64,000 bases of DNA from Gemmatimonadaceae bacterium (GTDB taxonomy: Bacteria; Gemmatimonadota; Gemmatimonadetes; Gemmatimonadales; Gemmatimonadaceae). Shown in pieces: positions 32,249 to 41,311 of the stretch; position 1 is the first letter of the stretch; every line of letters begins with the position of its first letter. A model generated the notes under the pieces. The model searched no databases, was not told where the DNA came from, and saw nothing but the letters and a program-made list of their open reading frames with translations. Location of the stretch: positions 29,874-93,873 of the forward strand of contig DATLTC010000054.1 of NCBI GenBank assembly GCA_035533755.1, in the 5' to 3' direction. The position numbers and the translations under genes are program-made.

Positions 32249-34294
32249 GTGCTGAACCGCCTGCTCCCGGCCACGCCGCTCGCCCTCGCCGCCGCGCTCG
32301 TCGCGACGACGCTCCTCGCCCCGAACGCCACGGCCCAGACGCGGGCCGCGCCGGCGTTCGATCCCGCCGCCACGGCCGCCGGCCCCCGCCCCACCCCGGG
32401 ACCGGTGTACGAGTCGTTCGCCTTCAGTCGCGCGGTGGCCCGCGGCACGCGCACCCGCAGTGGCCTTCCCGGCCCCAACTACTGGGTGCAGCACCCGCGC
32501 TATTCCATAGACGCGGCCCTCGACCCGGTGCGCAACCGCGTGACCGGGCGCGAGACGGTGGAGTACGTGAACCATTCCCCCGACTCGCTGCGCACGATCG
32601 CCGTCTATCTGCGGCAGAACGTGTTCGCGCCCGGCGTGCCGCGCCGCCAGCCGGCGCCGATCACCGGCGGCGTCACGCTCGGCCGCGTGGCGGTGAACGG
32701 GCGCGCGATCGTGGCCGAGCGGCACCGCAATCCCGCGATGCCGATCACGGCGCCACCGGAGCAGCCGCCGCGCGTGGGCGAGTACGCGGTGGACGGCACG
32801 GTGATGTGGATTCCGCTCGCGCAACCGCTGCTGCCGGGCGACAGCGTGCAGCTCGCATTCGCCTGGTCCTATGCGCCGGCGCCGGCGCCGGCCGACGGCC
32901 GCGAAGGGCACGACGGCCACGTGTACTTCATGGGCTACTGGTATCCAGAGATCGCCGTGTACGACGACGTGGACGGCTGGGTGACCGATCCGTATCTGCT
33001 CGAAGCCGAGTTCTACATGGATCCCGCCGACTACGACGTGCGCCTCACCGTGCCGCGCGGCTGGGTGGTGGACGCCACCGGCACGCTGGCCAACGCCGCC
33101 GCCGTGCTCACCCCCGCGGCGCGCGACAGCCTGGCCGCGGCGCGCCGCACCGGGCGCGTGGTGCGCGTGCTCACGCCGGGCGCGCCGGCGGCGAGGGTCT
33201 TCCAGCCCGGCGGCGCCACCACCACCTGGCACTTCGTGGCGCCCGACGTGCGCGACTTCGCCTGGGGCACCAGCGACCAGTACGCGTGGGATGCGACGCG
33301 CGCCCTCGTGGGCGGCGGCCGCGACACGGTGGCCATCAACAGCTTCTTCCGGCTGAACCGGCCCGCCGCCGCCTGGCGGTTGGGCGGCGCGCGGTTCACG
33401 CGCGACGCCATCGAGCGGCTCTCGGCCTACCTGTGGGCGTATCCGTGGCCCAAGATGACGTCCATGGAGGGCGTGCTGAACAGCGGCGGCATGGAGTACC
33501 CGATGATGACGCTGATGCAGCCGTGGGCCGACACGCTCTCGCTGGCCGGCGACCTGATGCACGAGACCGGGCACATGTGGTTCCCGATGCAGGTGGGCTC
33601 CAACGAGACGCGCTACCCATGGATGGACGAGGGGTTCACGCAGTTCGACGTGGCCCAGGGCATGCGCGCCCTGTACGGCGAACCGCGCGCGGGCGGGCGC
33701 CCCAACGACTCCGAAGCGGGCCAGCGCGCGCTCTACGTGGGCAGCGTGCGCGCCGGCGGCGATGCGCCGTTGATGCTCCCCGGCGACGAGTATCCGCAGG
33801 ATCTGTACTTCGTGATGTACTACGACAAGACGGCCCAGGCGCTGGCCGCCCTCCGCGGGATCCTCGGCGCCGACACGTTCCATCGCGCGTTCGTGGAGTA
33901 CGGCCGCCGTTGGATCGGCAAGCATCCGCAACCATATGATTTCTTTAATACCCTGGCGAGCGTGTCGGGACGCGACCTGTCGTGGTTCTGGCAGACCTGG
34001 TTCTACCACGCGTGGCCGCTCGATCAGGCGCTGGCGTCGGTGACGCCGGACGGCGATTCGGTGGCGATCACGATCGTCGACCGCGGACTGGCGCCGATGC
34101 CGGTGCCGCTGGCGGTGACGCGCGCCGACGGCCGCGTGCAGCGGCTCGAGGTGCCGGTGGACGCGTGGCTGGCCGGCGCTCGACGGGCCACGGTGCGGGT
34201 GGCGGCCCAGCCAGCCATCGTCAAGGTGCAGATCGATCCCGACGCCGCCTTCCCTTACGTGAACCGCGCCGGCCTCACCTGGACGCCGCGCTGA
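32249..34294 (+). CDS. Secreted M1-family metallopeptidase, copy B
   Basis: 681 residues from GTG, with a Sec signal (RLLPATPLALAAALVATTLLA...TAQ). Near the mature N-terminus is SGLPGPNYWVQHPRYSIDAALDP, parallel to copy A. Zinc site: HETGHMWFP then NETRYPWMDEGF (H438, E439, H442, E461; exact X18 spacing); MEYPMM is the substrate motif. Residues about 565-680 form a C-terminal beta domain. A short run of AT-ending codons lies at 33932-33949. It converges with the diguanylate cyclase gene with 6 bp between stops. Probable role: extracytoplasmic peptide cleavage. Confidence 0.92.
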   Translation: MLNRLLPATPLALAAALVATTLLAPNATAQTRAAPAFDPAATAAGPRPTPGPVYESFAFSRAVARGTRTRSGLPGPNYWVQHPRYSIDAALDPVRNRVTGRETVEYVNHSPDSLRTIAVYLRQNVFAPGVPRRQPAPITGGVTLGRVAVNGRAIVAERHRNPAMPITAPPEQPPRVGEYAVDGTVMWIPLAQPLLPGDSVQLAFAWSYAPAPAPADGREGHDGHVYFMGYWYPEIAVYDDVDGWVTDPYLLEAEFYMDPADYDVRLTVPRGWVVDATGTLANAAAVLTPAARDSLAAARRTGRVVRVLTPGAPAARVFQPGGATTTWHFVAPDVRDFAWGTSDQYAWDATRALVGGGRDTVAINSFFRLNRPAAAWRLGGARFTRDAIERLSAYLWAYPWPKMTSMEGVLNSGGMEYPMMTLMQPWADTLSLAGDLMHETGHMWFPMQVGSNETRYPWMDEGFTQFDVAQGMRALYGEPRAGGRPNDSEAGQRALYVGSVRAGGDAPLMLPGDEYPQDLYFVMYYDKTAQALAALRGILGADTFHRAFVEYGRRWIGKHPQPYDFFNTLASVSGRDLSWFWQTWFYHAWPLDQALASVTPDGDSVAITIVDRGLAPMPVPLAVTRADGRVQRLEVPVDAWLAGARRATVRVAAQPAIVKVQIDPDAAFPYVNRAGLTWTPR

Positions 34295-34300
34295 CCGGCG

Positions 34301-35230
34301 CTACCCCGCCGCTGGAGCCTCGGCCGCGAACGCGCAGTTGCGGCCCATCTCCTTGGCGCGGTACATCGCGGCATCCGCCCGCGCGATCACCGATTCGAGC
34401 GCCTCGCCCGGCGCCCATTCGGCGATCCCCACGCTCGTGGTGATCGTCACCGGGCCGTCGATCGCGTCGAACTCGACGGCGGCGATCGCGTCGCGCACCG
34501 CGTCGGCCAGGCGCACCGCGCCGGCCAGGGGCGTGCCTGGAGCGACGATCACGAACTCCTCGCCGCCATAGCGTCCCACGTGATCGTAGGCGCGCACTCG
34601 GCTGCGGATGGCCGCCGCCGCCATCTGCAGCGCGGTGTCGCCCACGGAGTGGCCGAACGTGTCGTTGATCGACTTGAAGTGGTCGAGGTCGAGCATCAGC
34701 ACGCACAGCGGATCGCCGAATCGCGCCGCGCGGCCGATCTCCTGCCGACCGAGTTCTTCCAGGCGGCGGCGGTTGTACGCTTCGGTGAGGATGTCCACGC
34801 CCACCAGTCGATCCAGCTCCCGCGTGCGCTCGAGGACCAGGGCCTCCAGCCGCAGGCGATCCTCGTCCGCGCGCCGCTGCGTCGCGGCCACGAACGCCCC
34901 GAGCTCGGCGACGGTATTGTTCACCAGATAGGCGAGGACGTCGGGCGGATCGCCCGCGAAGTCGCGCTCCAGCTGCGCCGTCAGGTCGCCGGCCGCCACC
35001 CGGATCAGCATCTCGGACGTACTCTGCACGAAGTCGGCCAGGCGCTTCTCCTGCTCCTGCGACGTGCGCATGATCCGCTCCAGCTCCTCGGCGATCGCGT
35101 TGACGAAGAACGCGGCGGTGTCGGTGTCGTCGCGCGTGCCGGTGCGCGGCAGGCGGAACGAGAAGTCGCCCTCGCACAGCCGGAGCAGCCCGGTCACCAG
35201 TTCGGGGGGCAGTTCGCGCGGATCCGGCAT
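34301..35230 (-). CDS. Soluble diguanylate cyclase (GGDEF) with two HAMP-like repeats
   Basis: 309 residues, no membrane segment. Residues 1-125 contain two similar helical units (LLRLCEGDFSFRLPRTGTRDDTDTAAFFVNAIAEEL and IRVAAGDLTAQLERDFAGDPPDVLAYLVNNTVAEL), which look like cytosolic HAMP repeats. A coiled region ending LERTRELDRLVGVD follows, then the GGDEF domain with LDLDHFKSINDTFGH and active-site GGEEF (222-226). RAYD (213-216), five residues before GGEEF, is a product-inhibition I-site. Makes c-di-GMP from GTP. Its ATG overlaps the stop of the upstream STAS-like gene by one base (TGATG), so the three genes are coupled. Confidence 0.92.
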   Translation of the reverse strand: MPDPRELPPELVTGLLRLCEGDFSFRLPRTGTRDDTDTAAFFVNAIAEELERIMRTSQEQEKRLADFVQSTSEMLIRVAAGDLTAQLERDFAGDPPDVLAYLVNNTVAELGAFVAATQRRADEDRLRLEALVLERTRELDRLVGVDILTEAYNRRRLEELGRQEIGRAARFGDPLCVLMLDLDHFKSINDTFGHSVGDTALQMAAAAIRSRVRAYDHVGRYGGEEFVIVAPGTPLAGAVRLADAVRDAIAAVEFDAIDGPVTITTSVGIAEWAPGEALESVIARADAAMYRAKEMGRNCAFAAEAPAAG

Positions 35231-35643
35231 CAGCCCACCACCTGGCGGATCCACGCCGCCGCGTCGTCGAACGACCCGAACATGCGCGTGGGCACGCGGG
35301 GCCGGCTCAGCCCCAGGAACACCGATCCCACCGCGCGGCCGAACGGCGAACTGCCCACGAGCGCGAAGCACACCTGCAGCGCGGGATCGGGGGCGTCGCG
35401 GTACACCGCGCGCGCGCCCGCGTCCTGCTCGATCACCGGATCCATGAACACGATCACGCCGGCGCGCGTCCCCCGTGACCGCAGGTGGTCGAGCTGGATC
35501 CCCACGCTCTGCCGCGCCGTCTCGGCGGTGTCGGCGGTGCCGTCGCGCGGCACCACGGCGAGCATGCGCGGCTCCACCTCGTAGAAATCGGCGTTGTCGC
35601 TGGTGCCGATCCTCGTCCAGCCGGTCGTGTCGATCGCCGTCAA
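35230..35643 (-). CDS. STAS/SpoIIAA-like protein, paralogue B
   Basis: 137 residues, read from a TTG at 35643 whose TTGA overlaps the stop of the preceding paralogue; an upstream GTG at 35676 is possible. Soluble alpha/beta protein: strand FYEVEPRMLAVVP, helix TAETARQSVGIQLDHLRSRG, strand GVIVFMDP, helix ARAVYRDAPDP, then ALVGSSPFGRAVGSVFLGLSRPRVPTRMF and a final helix FDDAAAWIRQV. The order and the last strand-helix unit resemble the STAS/SEC14 (SpoIIAA-like) fold. It is clearly related to the adjacent gene product (same S.P.SRA...FFLGL..P..PTR block). Probably a regulatory partner of the diguanylate cyclase. Confidence 0.75.
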   Translation of the reverse strand: MTAIDTTGWTRIGTSDNADFYEVEPRMLAVVPRDGTADTAETARQSVGIQLDHLRSRGTRAGVIVFMDPVIEQDAGARAVYRDAPDPALQVCFALVGSSPFGRAVGSVFLGLSRPRVPTRMFGSFDDAAAWIRQVVG

Positions 35644-36071
35644 CGCGCGCGTCCCGGCCGGAGGGTCTCCACCCACGCGATCGCGGTATCGTAGGAATCG
35701 TGCACCCGGGTGGGGAATTTCGGCTTCGTCAGTCCCAGGAAGAAGCTGGCGATGGCCCGCGAGATCGGATTGCTGGCCACCAGCGCCGCAGCGTAGAACA
35801 GCGCCGGATCCATGCGCTCGGCGTAGATGCGGCGCGCCTCCGAGTCCTGCGACAGCAGGCTCGTCAGGTGCACGACCACGGCCACCGGCCGGCCCATCTC
35901 GCGCGCGAATCGGATCTGGAAATCGGTGTTCATCACCGCCGAGGCCCCGTCGTCCTTGAGATCCTTGTCCGGCAGGACGATCAGGATGTCGGGGTCCACA
36001 CGGAAGTACTGCGTATTCGCCGTGCGGCCCACCGGCGTCGACGCCGCGGTGGGGGGAGCGGGCTCGGTCAT
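35640..36071 (-). CDS. STAS/SpoIIAA-like protein, paralogue A
   Basis: 143 residues from ATG 36071. The same alpha/beta plan as paralogue B: YFRVDPDILIVLPDKDL, helix NTDFQIRFAREMGR, strand PVAVVVHLTSL, helix SEARRIYAERM, then ALVASNPISRAIASFFLGLTKPKFPTRVH and SYDTAIAWVETL. The shared block with the next gene shows an old tandem duplication that has diverged. Position first in a three-gene coupled unit (TTGA overlap, then TGATG overlap to the GGDEF gene) suggests that the two proteins and the cyclase are made together and interact. No catalytic motif is visible. Confidence 0.77.
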   Translation of the reverse strand: MTEPAPPTAASTPVGRTANTQYFRVDPDILIVLPDKDLKDDGASAVMNTDFQIRFAREMGRPVAVVVHLTSLLSQDSEARRIYAERMDPALFYAAALVASNPISRAIASFFLGLTKPKFPTRVHDSYDTAIAWVETLRPGRAR

Positions 36072-36255
36072 CTCGTACTCCGTGAATCCATGGCGTTGCC
36101 GCGCGTCGGCCGCGCGGCGATGCACGCTATCTTACGTCGTCAGGCCACGCAACGCCATCGCCGACGCCGTCCACCCTCCGCACCACCCGCGACTGGCCGC
36201 TCGCCGGTCCACGACGCATGTTGTCCGGCGTCCAAGTCTTCCCCGAGAATCCGTC

Positions 36256-38451
36256 ATGCCGAAGCTCAACATCCTCTTCACGCTCCTCGTCACGGCCGCC
36301 GCCGCGCTGCCCGGCCCGCGCGGCGCCCAGGCGCAGACCCCGCAGGAGATCGCGCGCTGGGAGCAGGAAGCGCAGCGCGTCACGATCATCCGCGACGACT
36401 GGGGCATCGCCCACATCTACGGCCACACCGACGCCGACGCCGTGTTCGGCGTGGAGTACGCCCAGGCTGAGGACGACTTCAATCGCGTGGAGACCAACTA
36501 CCTGAACGCGCTGGGCCGCCTGGCGGAAGCCGAGGGCGAGTCGCAGATCTGGCGCGACCTGCGCATGAAGCTTTTCATGGATCCCGACACGCTGAAAGCG
36601 GAATACGCGGCGAGTCCGGCGTGGCTCAAGCAGCTGATGGACGCGTTCGCCGACGGATTGAACTTCTATCTGTACAAGCACCCCGAGGTGAAGCCCCGCG
36701 TGATCACGCACTTCGAACCGTGGATGGCGCTGTCGTTCACCGAAGGGAGCATCGGCGGCGACATCGAGCGGGTGAACCTCAACGAGCTGGCGGCGTTCTA
36801 CGGCCACGTGCCGCTGCCCGCGCGCCAGGGCCGAGGCGACGGGCCGCCGCCGGAGCCGTCGGGCTCCAACGGCATCGCCATCGCGCCCGCCAACACCCTC
36901 GACCATCACGCGCTGCTCTGGATCAATCCGCACACGTCGTTCTACTTCCGCTCCGAACTCCAGATGGTGAGCGACGAGGGGCTGGACGCCTACGGCGCCG
37001 TCACCTGGGGGCAGTTCTTCATCTATCAGGGCTTCAACCCCACCGCCGGATGGATGCACACGTCCAGCGGCGTGGACAACATCGACGAGTTCCTGGAGAC
37101 GGTGGTGAAGAAGGGCGATCGCCGCTTCTATCGCTACGGCAACAGGGACCTGCCGATGGCGCAGCGGACGATCGACGTGCCCTACAAGACCGCCACCGGC
37201 ATGGCGCACCGCACGTTCACCGCGTACTTCACGCAGCACGGCCCGGTGGTGCGCTCGGTGGGCGACCGGTGGGTGAGCATCAGCCTCATGCAGAGCCCCG
37301 TCAAGGCGCTCACCCAGTCATACACGCGCACCAAGGCCAAGGACTACGCGGCGTGGCGCAAGATCATGCAGCTGCACACCAACTCCTCCAACAACACGAT
37401 CTTCGCGGATGCGGAGGGGAACATCGCGTACTTCCACTCCAACTACATCCCCCGGCGCGACACCTCATTCGACTGGACCAAGCCGGTGGACGGCAGCAAC
37501 CCGGCCACGGCCTACCACGGCCTCCTGTCCACCGACGAGACGCCGCACCTGCTGAATCCGCCGGTCGGGTGGCTCTACAATTCCAACAACTGGCCCTGGT
37601 CGGCGGCCGGCCCCGACAGCCCAAGACGCAAGGACTTTCCCCGGTACGTGGAGACCAGCACCGAGGAATCTCCGCGCGGCTACCACGCGCTGCGGCTGCT
37701 GCCCAACCACAAGGACTTCACGATGGCGTCGCTCACCGCGCTGGCGTTCGACAGTTATCTGCCCGCGTTCGCGACGATGATCCCGCCGCTCATCAAGGCG
37801 TACGACGCCACGCCGGGCGCCAATCCGCTCAAGGCCCGGCTGGCCAAGAAGATCACGCTGCTGCGCGGGTGGGACTATCGGTGGGGCATCAATTCGGTGC
37901 CCACGTCGCTGGCCGTCTTCTGGGGCACGGACATCATGCATCGCGTGGGGCGCGAGGCGCGCGCCGCGGGCATGTCGGCCGAGGACTATGTGGTGCAGCG
38001 CGCGTCGTCGGACGAACTGCTGCAGTCACTGGCGGCAGCGGCCAACCAGATCACCGCCGACTTCGGCACCTGGCAGACGCCGTGGGGCGACATCAACCGG
38101 TTCCAGCGCATCAACGACGACATCGATCCGAACTTCGACGACGCGAAGCCGAGCATCCCGGTGCCGTTCACGTCGTCGATCTGGGGCTCGCTGGCGTCGT
38201 TCGGCGCTCGCGCGTATCCCAACACCAAGAAGTGGTATGGCACGAGCGGCAACAGCTTCGTGGCCGTGGTCGAGTTCGGCGACAGCGTGCGGGCGCGCGC
38301 GGTGACCGCCGGCGGCGAGAGCGGCGACGTGCATTCGCCGCACTTCGCCGACGAGGCCGAGCGCTACGCCACGGGGAACCTGCGTGTGGTGTACTTCTAC
38401 AGGTCGCAGCTGCAGGGCCACACGGAACGGGAGTATCACCCGGGCGGCTGA
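36256..38451 (+). CDS. Secreted penicillin acylase family N-terminal-nucleophile hydrolase
   Basis: 731 residues with a Sec signal ending AQAQ. Precursor layout: alpha part (about 35-203, VTIIRDDWGIAHIYGHTDADAVFGVEYAQAEDDF), then the processing site PSG|SNGIAIAP with nucleophile S204 that would become the beta-subunit N-terminus, and a long beta part with SFYFRSELQM, WGQFFIYQGFNPTAGWMHTS and a late HSPHFADEAERY. The FSNS-like SNG plus Asn fits acyl-homoserine-lactone acylases and aculeacin-type members as well as penicillin acylases, so the natural amide substrate is open. The start is set by the signal; 41 bp later a second exported peptidase begins, so a short operon is likely. Confidence 0.93.
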   Translation: MPKLNILFTLLVTAAAALPGPRGAQAQTPQEIARWEQEAQRVTIIRDDWGIAHIYGHTDADAVFGVEYAQAEDDFNRVETNYLNALGRLAEAEGESQIWRDLRMKLFMDPDTLKAEYAASPAWLKQLMDAFADGLNFYLYKHPEVKPRVITHFEPWMALSFTEGSIGGDIERVNLNELAAFYGHVPLPARQGRGDGPPPEPSGSNGIAIAPANTLDHHALLWINPHTSFYFRSELQMVSDEGLDAYGAVTWGQFFIYQGFNPTAGWMHTSSGVDNIDEFLETVVKKGDRRFYRYGNRDLPMAQRTIDVPYKTATGMAHRTFTAYFTQHGPVVRSVGDRWVSISLMQSPVKALTQSYTRTKAKDYAAWRKIMQLHTNSSNNTIFADAEGNIAYFHSNYIPRRDTSFDWTKPVDGSNPATAYHGLLSTDETPHLLNPPVGWLYNSNNWPWSAAGPDSPRRKDFPRYVETSTEESPRGYHALRLLPNHKDFTMASLTALAFDSYLPAFATMIPPLIKAYDATPGANPLKARLAKKITLLRGWDYRWGINSVPTSLAVFWGTDIMHRVGREARAAGMSAEDYVVQRASSDELLQSLAAAANQITADFGTWQTPWGDINRFQRINDDIDPNFDDAKPSIPVPFTSSIWGSLASFGARAYPNTKKWYGTSGNSFVAVVEFGDSVRARAVTAGGESGDVHSPHFADEAERYATGNLRVVYFYRSQLQGHTEREYHPGG

Positions 38452-38492
38452 TCGCAATCGCCCGTCACCGCCCAACCTCCACGAGGAATCTC

Positions 38493-39722
38493 ATGCGCGC
38501 CCTGCCGTACATCGTCGCGAACGCCGGCCTGATCGCCGCACTCGCCGTCCCTTGCCCGGCCCCTGCCCAGGCCGCCGGCGCCGCGGCCCAGCCGGCCAGC
38601 GATCCCATCGAGACGCTCGTGAGCCGGCTCGATCTCGAGAAGTACAAGGCCACGATCAAGGGCCTCACCCAGTTCGGCGACCGGCGCCAGGGCACCGAGC
38701 GCAACCGCCAGGCGGTGGACTGGATCGAGGCGCAACTCAGGAGCTATGGGTGCGCCGACATCCAGCGCCTCACCTATGACTGGCAGCCGCCCGCCCCGCG
38801 CGGACGGGGCGGTCGCGGGGGCCGCGGGGGCCGCGGGGGCCGCGGCAGCGACCTCGCGCAGGGCGGCGGCCGCTACCGCGGCATCCGCGCGCGCACGGGC
38901 GTGAACACCGACTCGCTGCGCCAACCCGATCCGGCAATCCGCGCCATCGACACGCCGCCCACGGTGCCGGGCGAACGCCAGGAGGTGTTCTGCACCAAGG
39001 TCGGCACCACGCACCCCGACGAGATGTACATCGTGGGCGGCCACATGGACGGCATCGGCTGGGGCCAGGCCGCCAACGACGACGGCTCCGGCTCGGCGCT
39101 CGTGATGGAGTTGGCCCGCGTGTTCAGCAGCCCCGACGTGCAGACCGACCGCTCCATCCGCTTCGTGCTCTGGAACAACGAGGAGAGCGGGCTCAACGGC
39201 AGCCGCGCGTACGTAGCCCAGCGCGAGTCGCTGCAGGGCAAGGAAGATCCGCCGGGGTCGGGCAAGTATCCGGAACCCCGCTGGCTCGGCATGATCCAGC
39301 ACGACATGATGCTGTTCGACCACGGCATGCCGCGCGCCGACGGCACGCTCTCGCCGGAGCAGCGGCCGGAGGCGGACGTGAACATCGAATTCCAGGTGAA
39401 TTCAAAGTTCGCCGCGCAGGCCCAGACGCTGGCCTGGGCGTTCGAACGGGCCAACGAGAAATACGCCACGGACTATCCGGCGTCGGTGGGCAGTCACATG
39501 ACCAACACCGACTCCGACCCGTTCAAGGACATCGTTCCCGCCATCAGCCTGCGCGAGAACCAACGCGGCACGCAGATCGGCGCCGGCTGGGATCCCAACT
39601 GGCACCAGCCCACCGACGTCTACACCACGTACAACGACAAGGATTTCCGGCTCGGGCTGAATGCCGCGCAGACCACGCTGAGCGCGGTCGCCGAACTCAC
39701 CGGCGCGACGATCAGGAAGTAG
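38493..39722 (+). CDS. Secreted M28-family aminopeptidase with RGG tract
   Basis: 409 residues, Sec signal ending PAQAAG. GAGGAA lies before the ATG at 38493. Peptidase residues: YIVGGHMDGIGWGQAANDDGSGS (zinc His and Asp), LWNNEESGLNGS (catalytic/zinc Glu), MIQHDMMLFDHG and a late zinc His in DPNWHQPTDVYTTY. At about 102-119 an uninterrupted series of RGG units sits before the catalytic core, in what would be a surface loop. It differs from the 762-aa M28 enzyme by lacking PA and dimerisation domains. The end overlaps the convergent rhodanese gene by 11 bp. Probable role: removal of N-terminal residues from extracellular peptides. Confidence 0.92.
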   Translation: MRALPYIVANAGLIAALAVPCPAPAQAAGAAAQPASDPIETLVSRLDLEKYKATIKGLTQFGDRRQGTERNRQAVDWIEAQLRSYGCADIQRLTYDWQPPAPRGRGGRGGRGGRGGRGSDLAQGGGRYRGIRARTGVNTDSLRQPDPAIRAIDTPPTVPGERQEVFCTKVGTTHPDEMYIVGGHMDGIGWGQAANDDGSGSALVMELARVFSSPDVQTDRSIRFVLWNNEESGLNGSRAYVAQRESLQGKEDPPGSGKYPEPRWLGMIQHDMMLFDHGMPRADGTLSPEQRPEADVNIEFQVNSKFAAQAQTLAWAFERANEKYATDYPASVGSHMTNTDSDPFKDIVPAISLRENQRGTQIGAGWDPNWHQPTDVYTTYNDKDFRLGLNAAQTTLSAVAELTGATIRK

Positions 39723-40002
39723 CGTCGCGCAGGTCCCGCTTGACGGCGGCGATCCCGCCGCCGTCCACGACGCGCGTGTAGCCGGCCTGCTTCAGCGCGT
39801 TCGTGGCCAGCGCCGACCGCGAACCGCTGGCGCAATACAGGAGGATGCCGGCGTCCTTGGGAATGCCGCGCCGCTCCATCGCGTCGTGTCCCACCTTCTG
39901 CACGGGAATGCAGATGGCGCCGGGCACGTGACCGAACAGGAACTCCAGGCGCGACCGCACGTCGATCACGAACGCCACGGTCTTGTTGCGATACTTCTTC
40001 AT
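39712..40002 (-). CDS. Single-domain rhodanese-like protein
   Basis: 96 residues. VAFVIDVRSRLEFLFGHVPGAICIPV and the active-site loop LLYCASGSRSALATNAL (CxxGxRS) define the fold; the cysteine is present, so sulfur transfer is possible. The C-terminal half AGYTRVVDGGGIAAVKRD follows the family. No signal peptide. It is the last gene of the minus-strand run after the RND pump and SGNH hydrolase (14 bp gap) and overlaps the M28 gene end. Sulfur-carrier or redox role; partner unknown. Confidence 0.92.
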   Translation of the reverse strand: MKKYRNKTVAFVIDVRSRLEFLFGHVPGAICIPVQKVGHDAMERRGIPKDAGILLYCASGSRSALATNALKQAGYTRVVDGGGIAAVKRDLRDATS

Positions 40003-40016
40003 GAATTCACGACTCG

Positions 40017-41279
40017 CTAACGATGTGGAGGAGGCGCGCGGAACAGACCGAGGTCGATCGACTCCGCCATCGCCCGATATCCGGCGTCTCCCGGGTGGAG
40101 ATGGTCGCCCGAATCATAGGCGGGCAGAAATCGCGCCGGATGGCTCGGGTCGCGCATCACAGCATCGAAATCTATGACGCCGTCGAATGCGCCGCTGGTC
40201 CGGATCCATGCGTTCACCGCCTGCCGCTTGGCCTCCGACGCGGCCGAGTAGTACGGCTCCGACCCCTCGAACGGCGTCAGCGTGGCTCCGTACACCACGA
40301 GCCCCCGCTCGCGCGCGCGCTCGGCCAGCTGCGACAGCCCGAAAATGATGGCGGCCGCGCTCACGGAGTCGTCGGGGTTCCTCGAGAAGTTCGCCCGTCC
40401 GATGTCGTTGATGCTCTCCATGATGATGACGTCGCGCGCGCCCGGCTGCAGCAGCACGTCGCGGCCGAACCGCGCCAGGGCGCTGGGCCCCGCTCCGGGA
40501 TTCAGCACCCGATTGCCGGAGATGCCCGCGTTCGCCATGCTCATCACCGGCGCGCCCGGCGTGGTGAGCAGGCGCCGGGCCAGCACGTCGGGCCACCGGC
40601 GGTTCTCATCGGGCGTGGACGCGTACCCGTCGGTGATCGAATTCCCGATCGTCACGATGGCGCCCGCCGCCTGCGCGTTGGTGACGTCCACGCCCGACAG
40701 GAAGACCCAGGATCGGAACGCCGTATCGGCGGCGAACGCGGTCGCGGCGGCGAAGTCGCCGGCGCCGGACACATATGTGGTCTGCAGGCCGAGCGGATGG
40801 CGCGTGGACGTGCGCGCCGAATCGGGCAGATAGAGGCTCACCACGAGGTCGCTCAACGGCGGCACCTGGTAGGCGATCGGATCGCTCACCACGGTGGCGC
40901 CCGCCCCGATCGTCACCGCCGCCTGCCCTCCGAACGTGAGCGCCCGGTCGGACCCCGCGCCGGTGTTCGCGCCGCCGGCGCGCCGCGCCACGCGCGCGTC
41001 GCCAATCACCAGGGGCCGGTCGCCGTACTCGTTGGACAGGCGCACGCGCACGCTGTCGCCGCCGAGCGTGGTGTGCACGATCTCACGGATGGTGCGATTG
41101 ACGTAGGTGGGCACGCCATCCGGCGTCCCGGCCGCTGGTCGCGCGTCCATCCACGACTGGCTGGCGCTCCAGGTGACGATCCAATGGGGGGCCGCTGGGC
41201 GCTGCGCGCCGGCGCCGGTGAACGCGGCGGTGAGCGTCGCGACCGCGAGGGCGAGCGTACGAACGGAGCGACCGGACAT
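40017..41279 (-). CDS. Secreted SGNH/GDSL-type esterase
   Basis: 420 residues, Sec signal ending GAGAQ. About 25-200 is an N-terminal beta domain (WIVTWSASQSWMDARP, VRVRLSNEYGDRPL), then the SGNH core: block I VTIGNSITDGYAS (Ser), block III-type GISGNRVL, SINDIG, and block V DHLHPGDAGY (Asp, His). This N-terminal arrangement is common in bacterial rhamnogalacturonan acetylesterase-like and lysophospholipase-like enzymes. It probably de-esterifies a polysaccharide or lipid outside the inner membrane. It starts 32 bp after the second RND permease stop, so it is likely co-transcribed with the pump. Confidence 0.92.
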   Translation of the reverse strand: MSGRSVRTLALAVATLTAAFTGAGAQRPAAPHWIVTWSASQSWMDARPAAGTPDGVPTYVNRTIREIVHTTLGGDSVRVRLSNEYGDRPLVIGDARVARRAGGANTGAGSDRALTFGGQAAVTIGAGATVVSDPIAYQVPPLSDLVVSLYLPDSARTSTRHPLGLQTTYVSGAGDFAAATAFAADTAFRSWVFLSGVDVTNAQAAGAIVTIGNSITDGYASTPDENRRWPDVLARRLLTTPGAPVMSMANAGISGNRVLNPGAGPSALARFGRDVLLQPGARDVIIMESINDIGRANFSRNPDDSVSAAAIIFGLSQLAERARERGLVVYGATLTPFEGSEPYYSAASEAKRQAVNAWIRTSGAFDGVIDFDAVMRDPSHPARFLPAYDSGDHLHPGDAGYRAMAESIDLGLFRAPPPHR

Positions 41280-41311
41280 GGGCGGTGCCTCCAGCTGGAG
41301 AAGCCAGAGAG

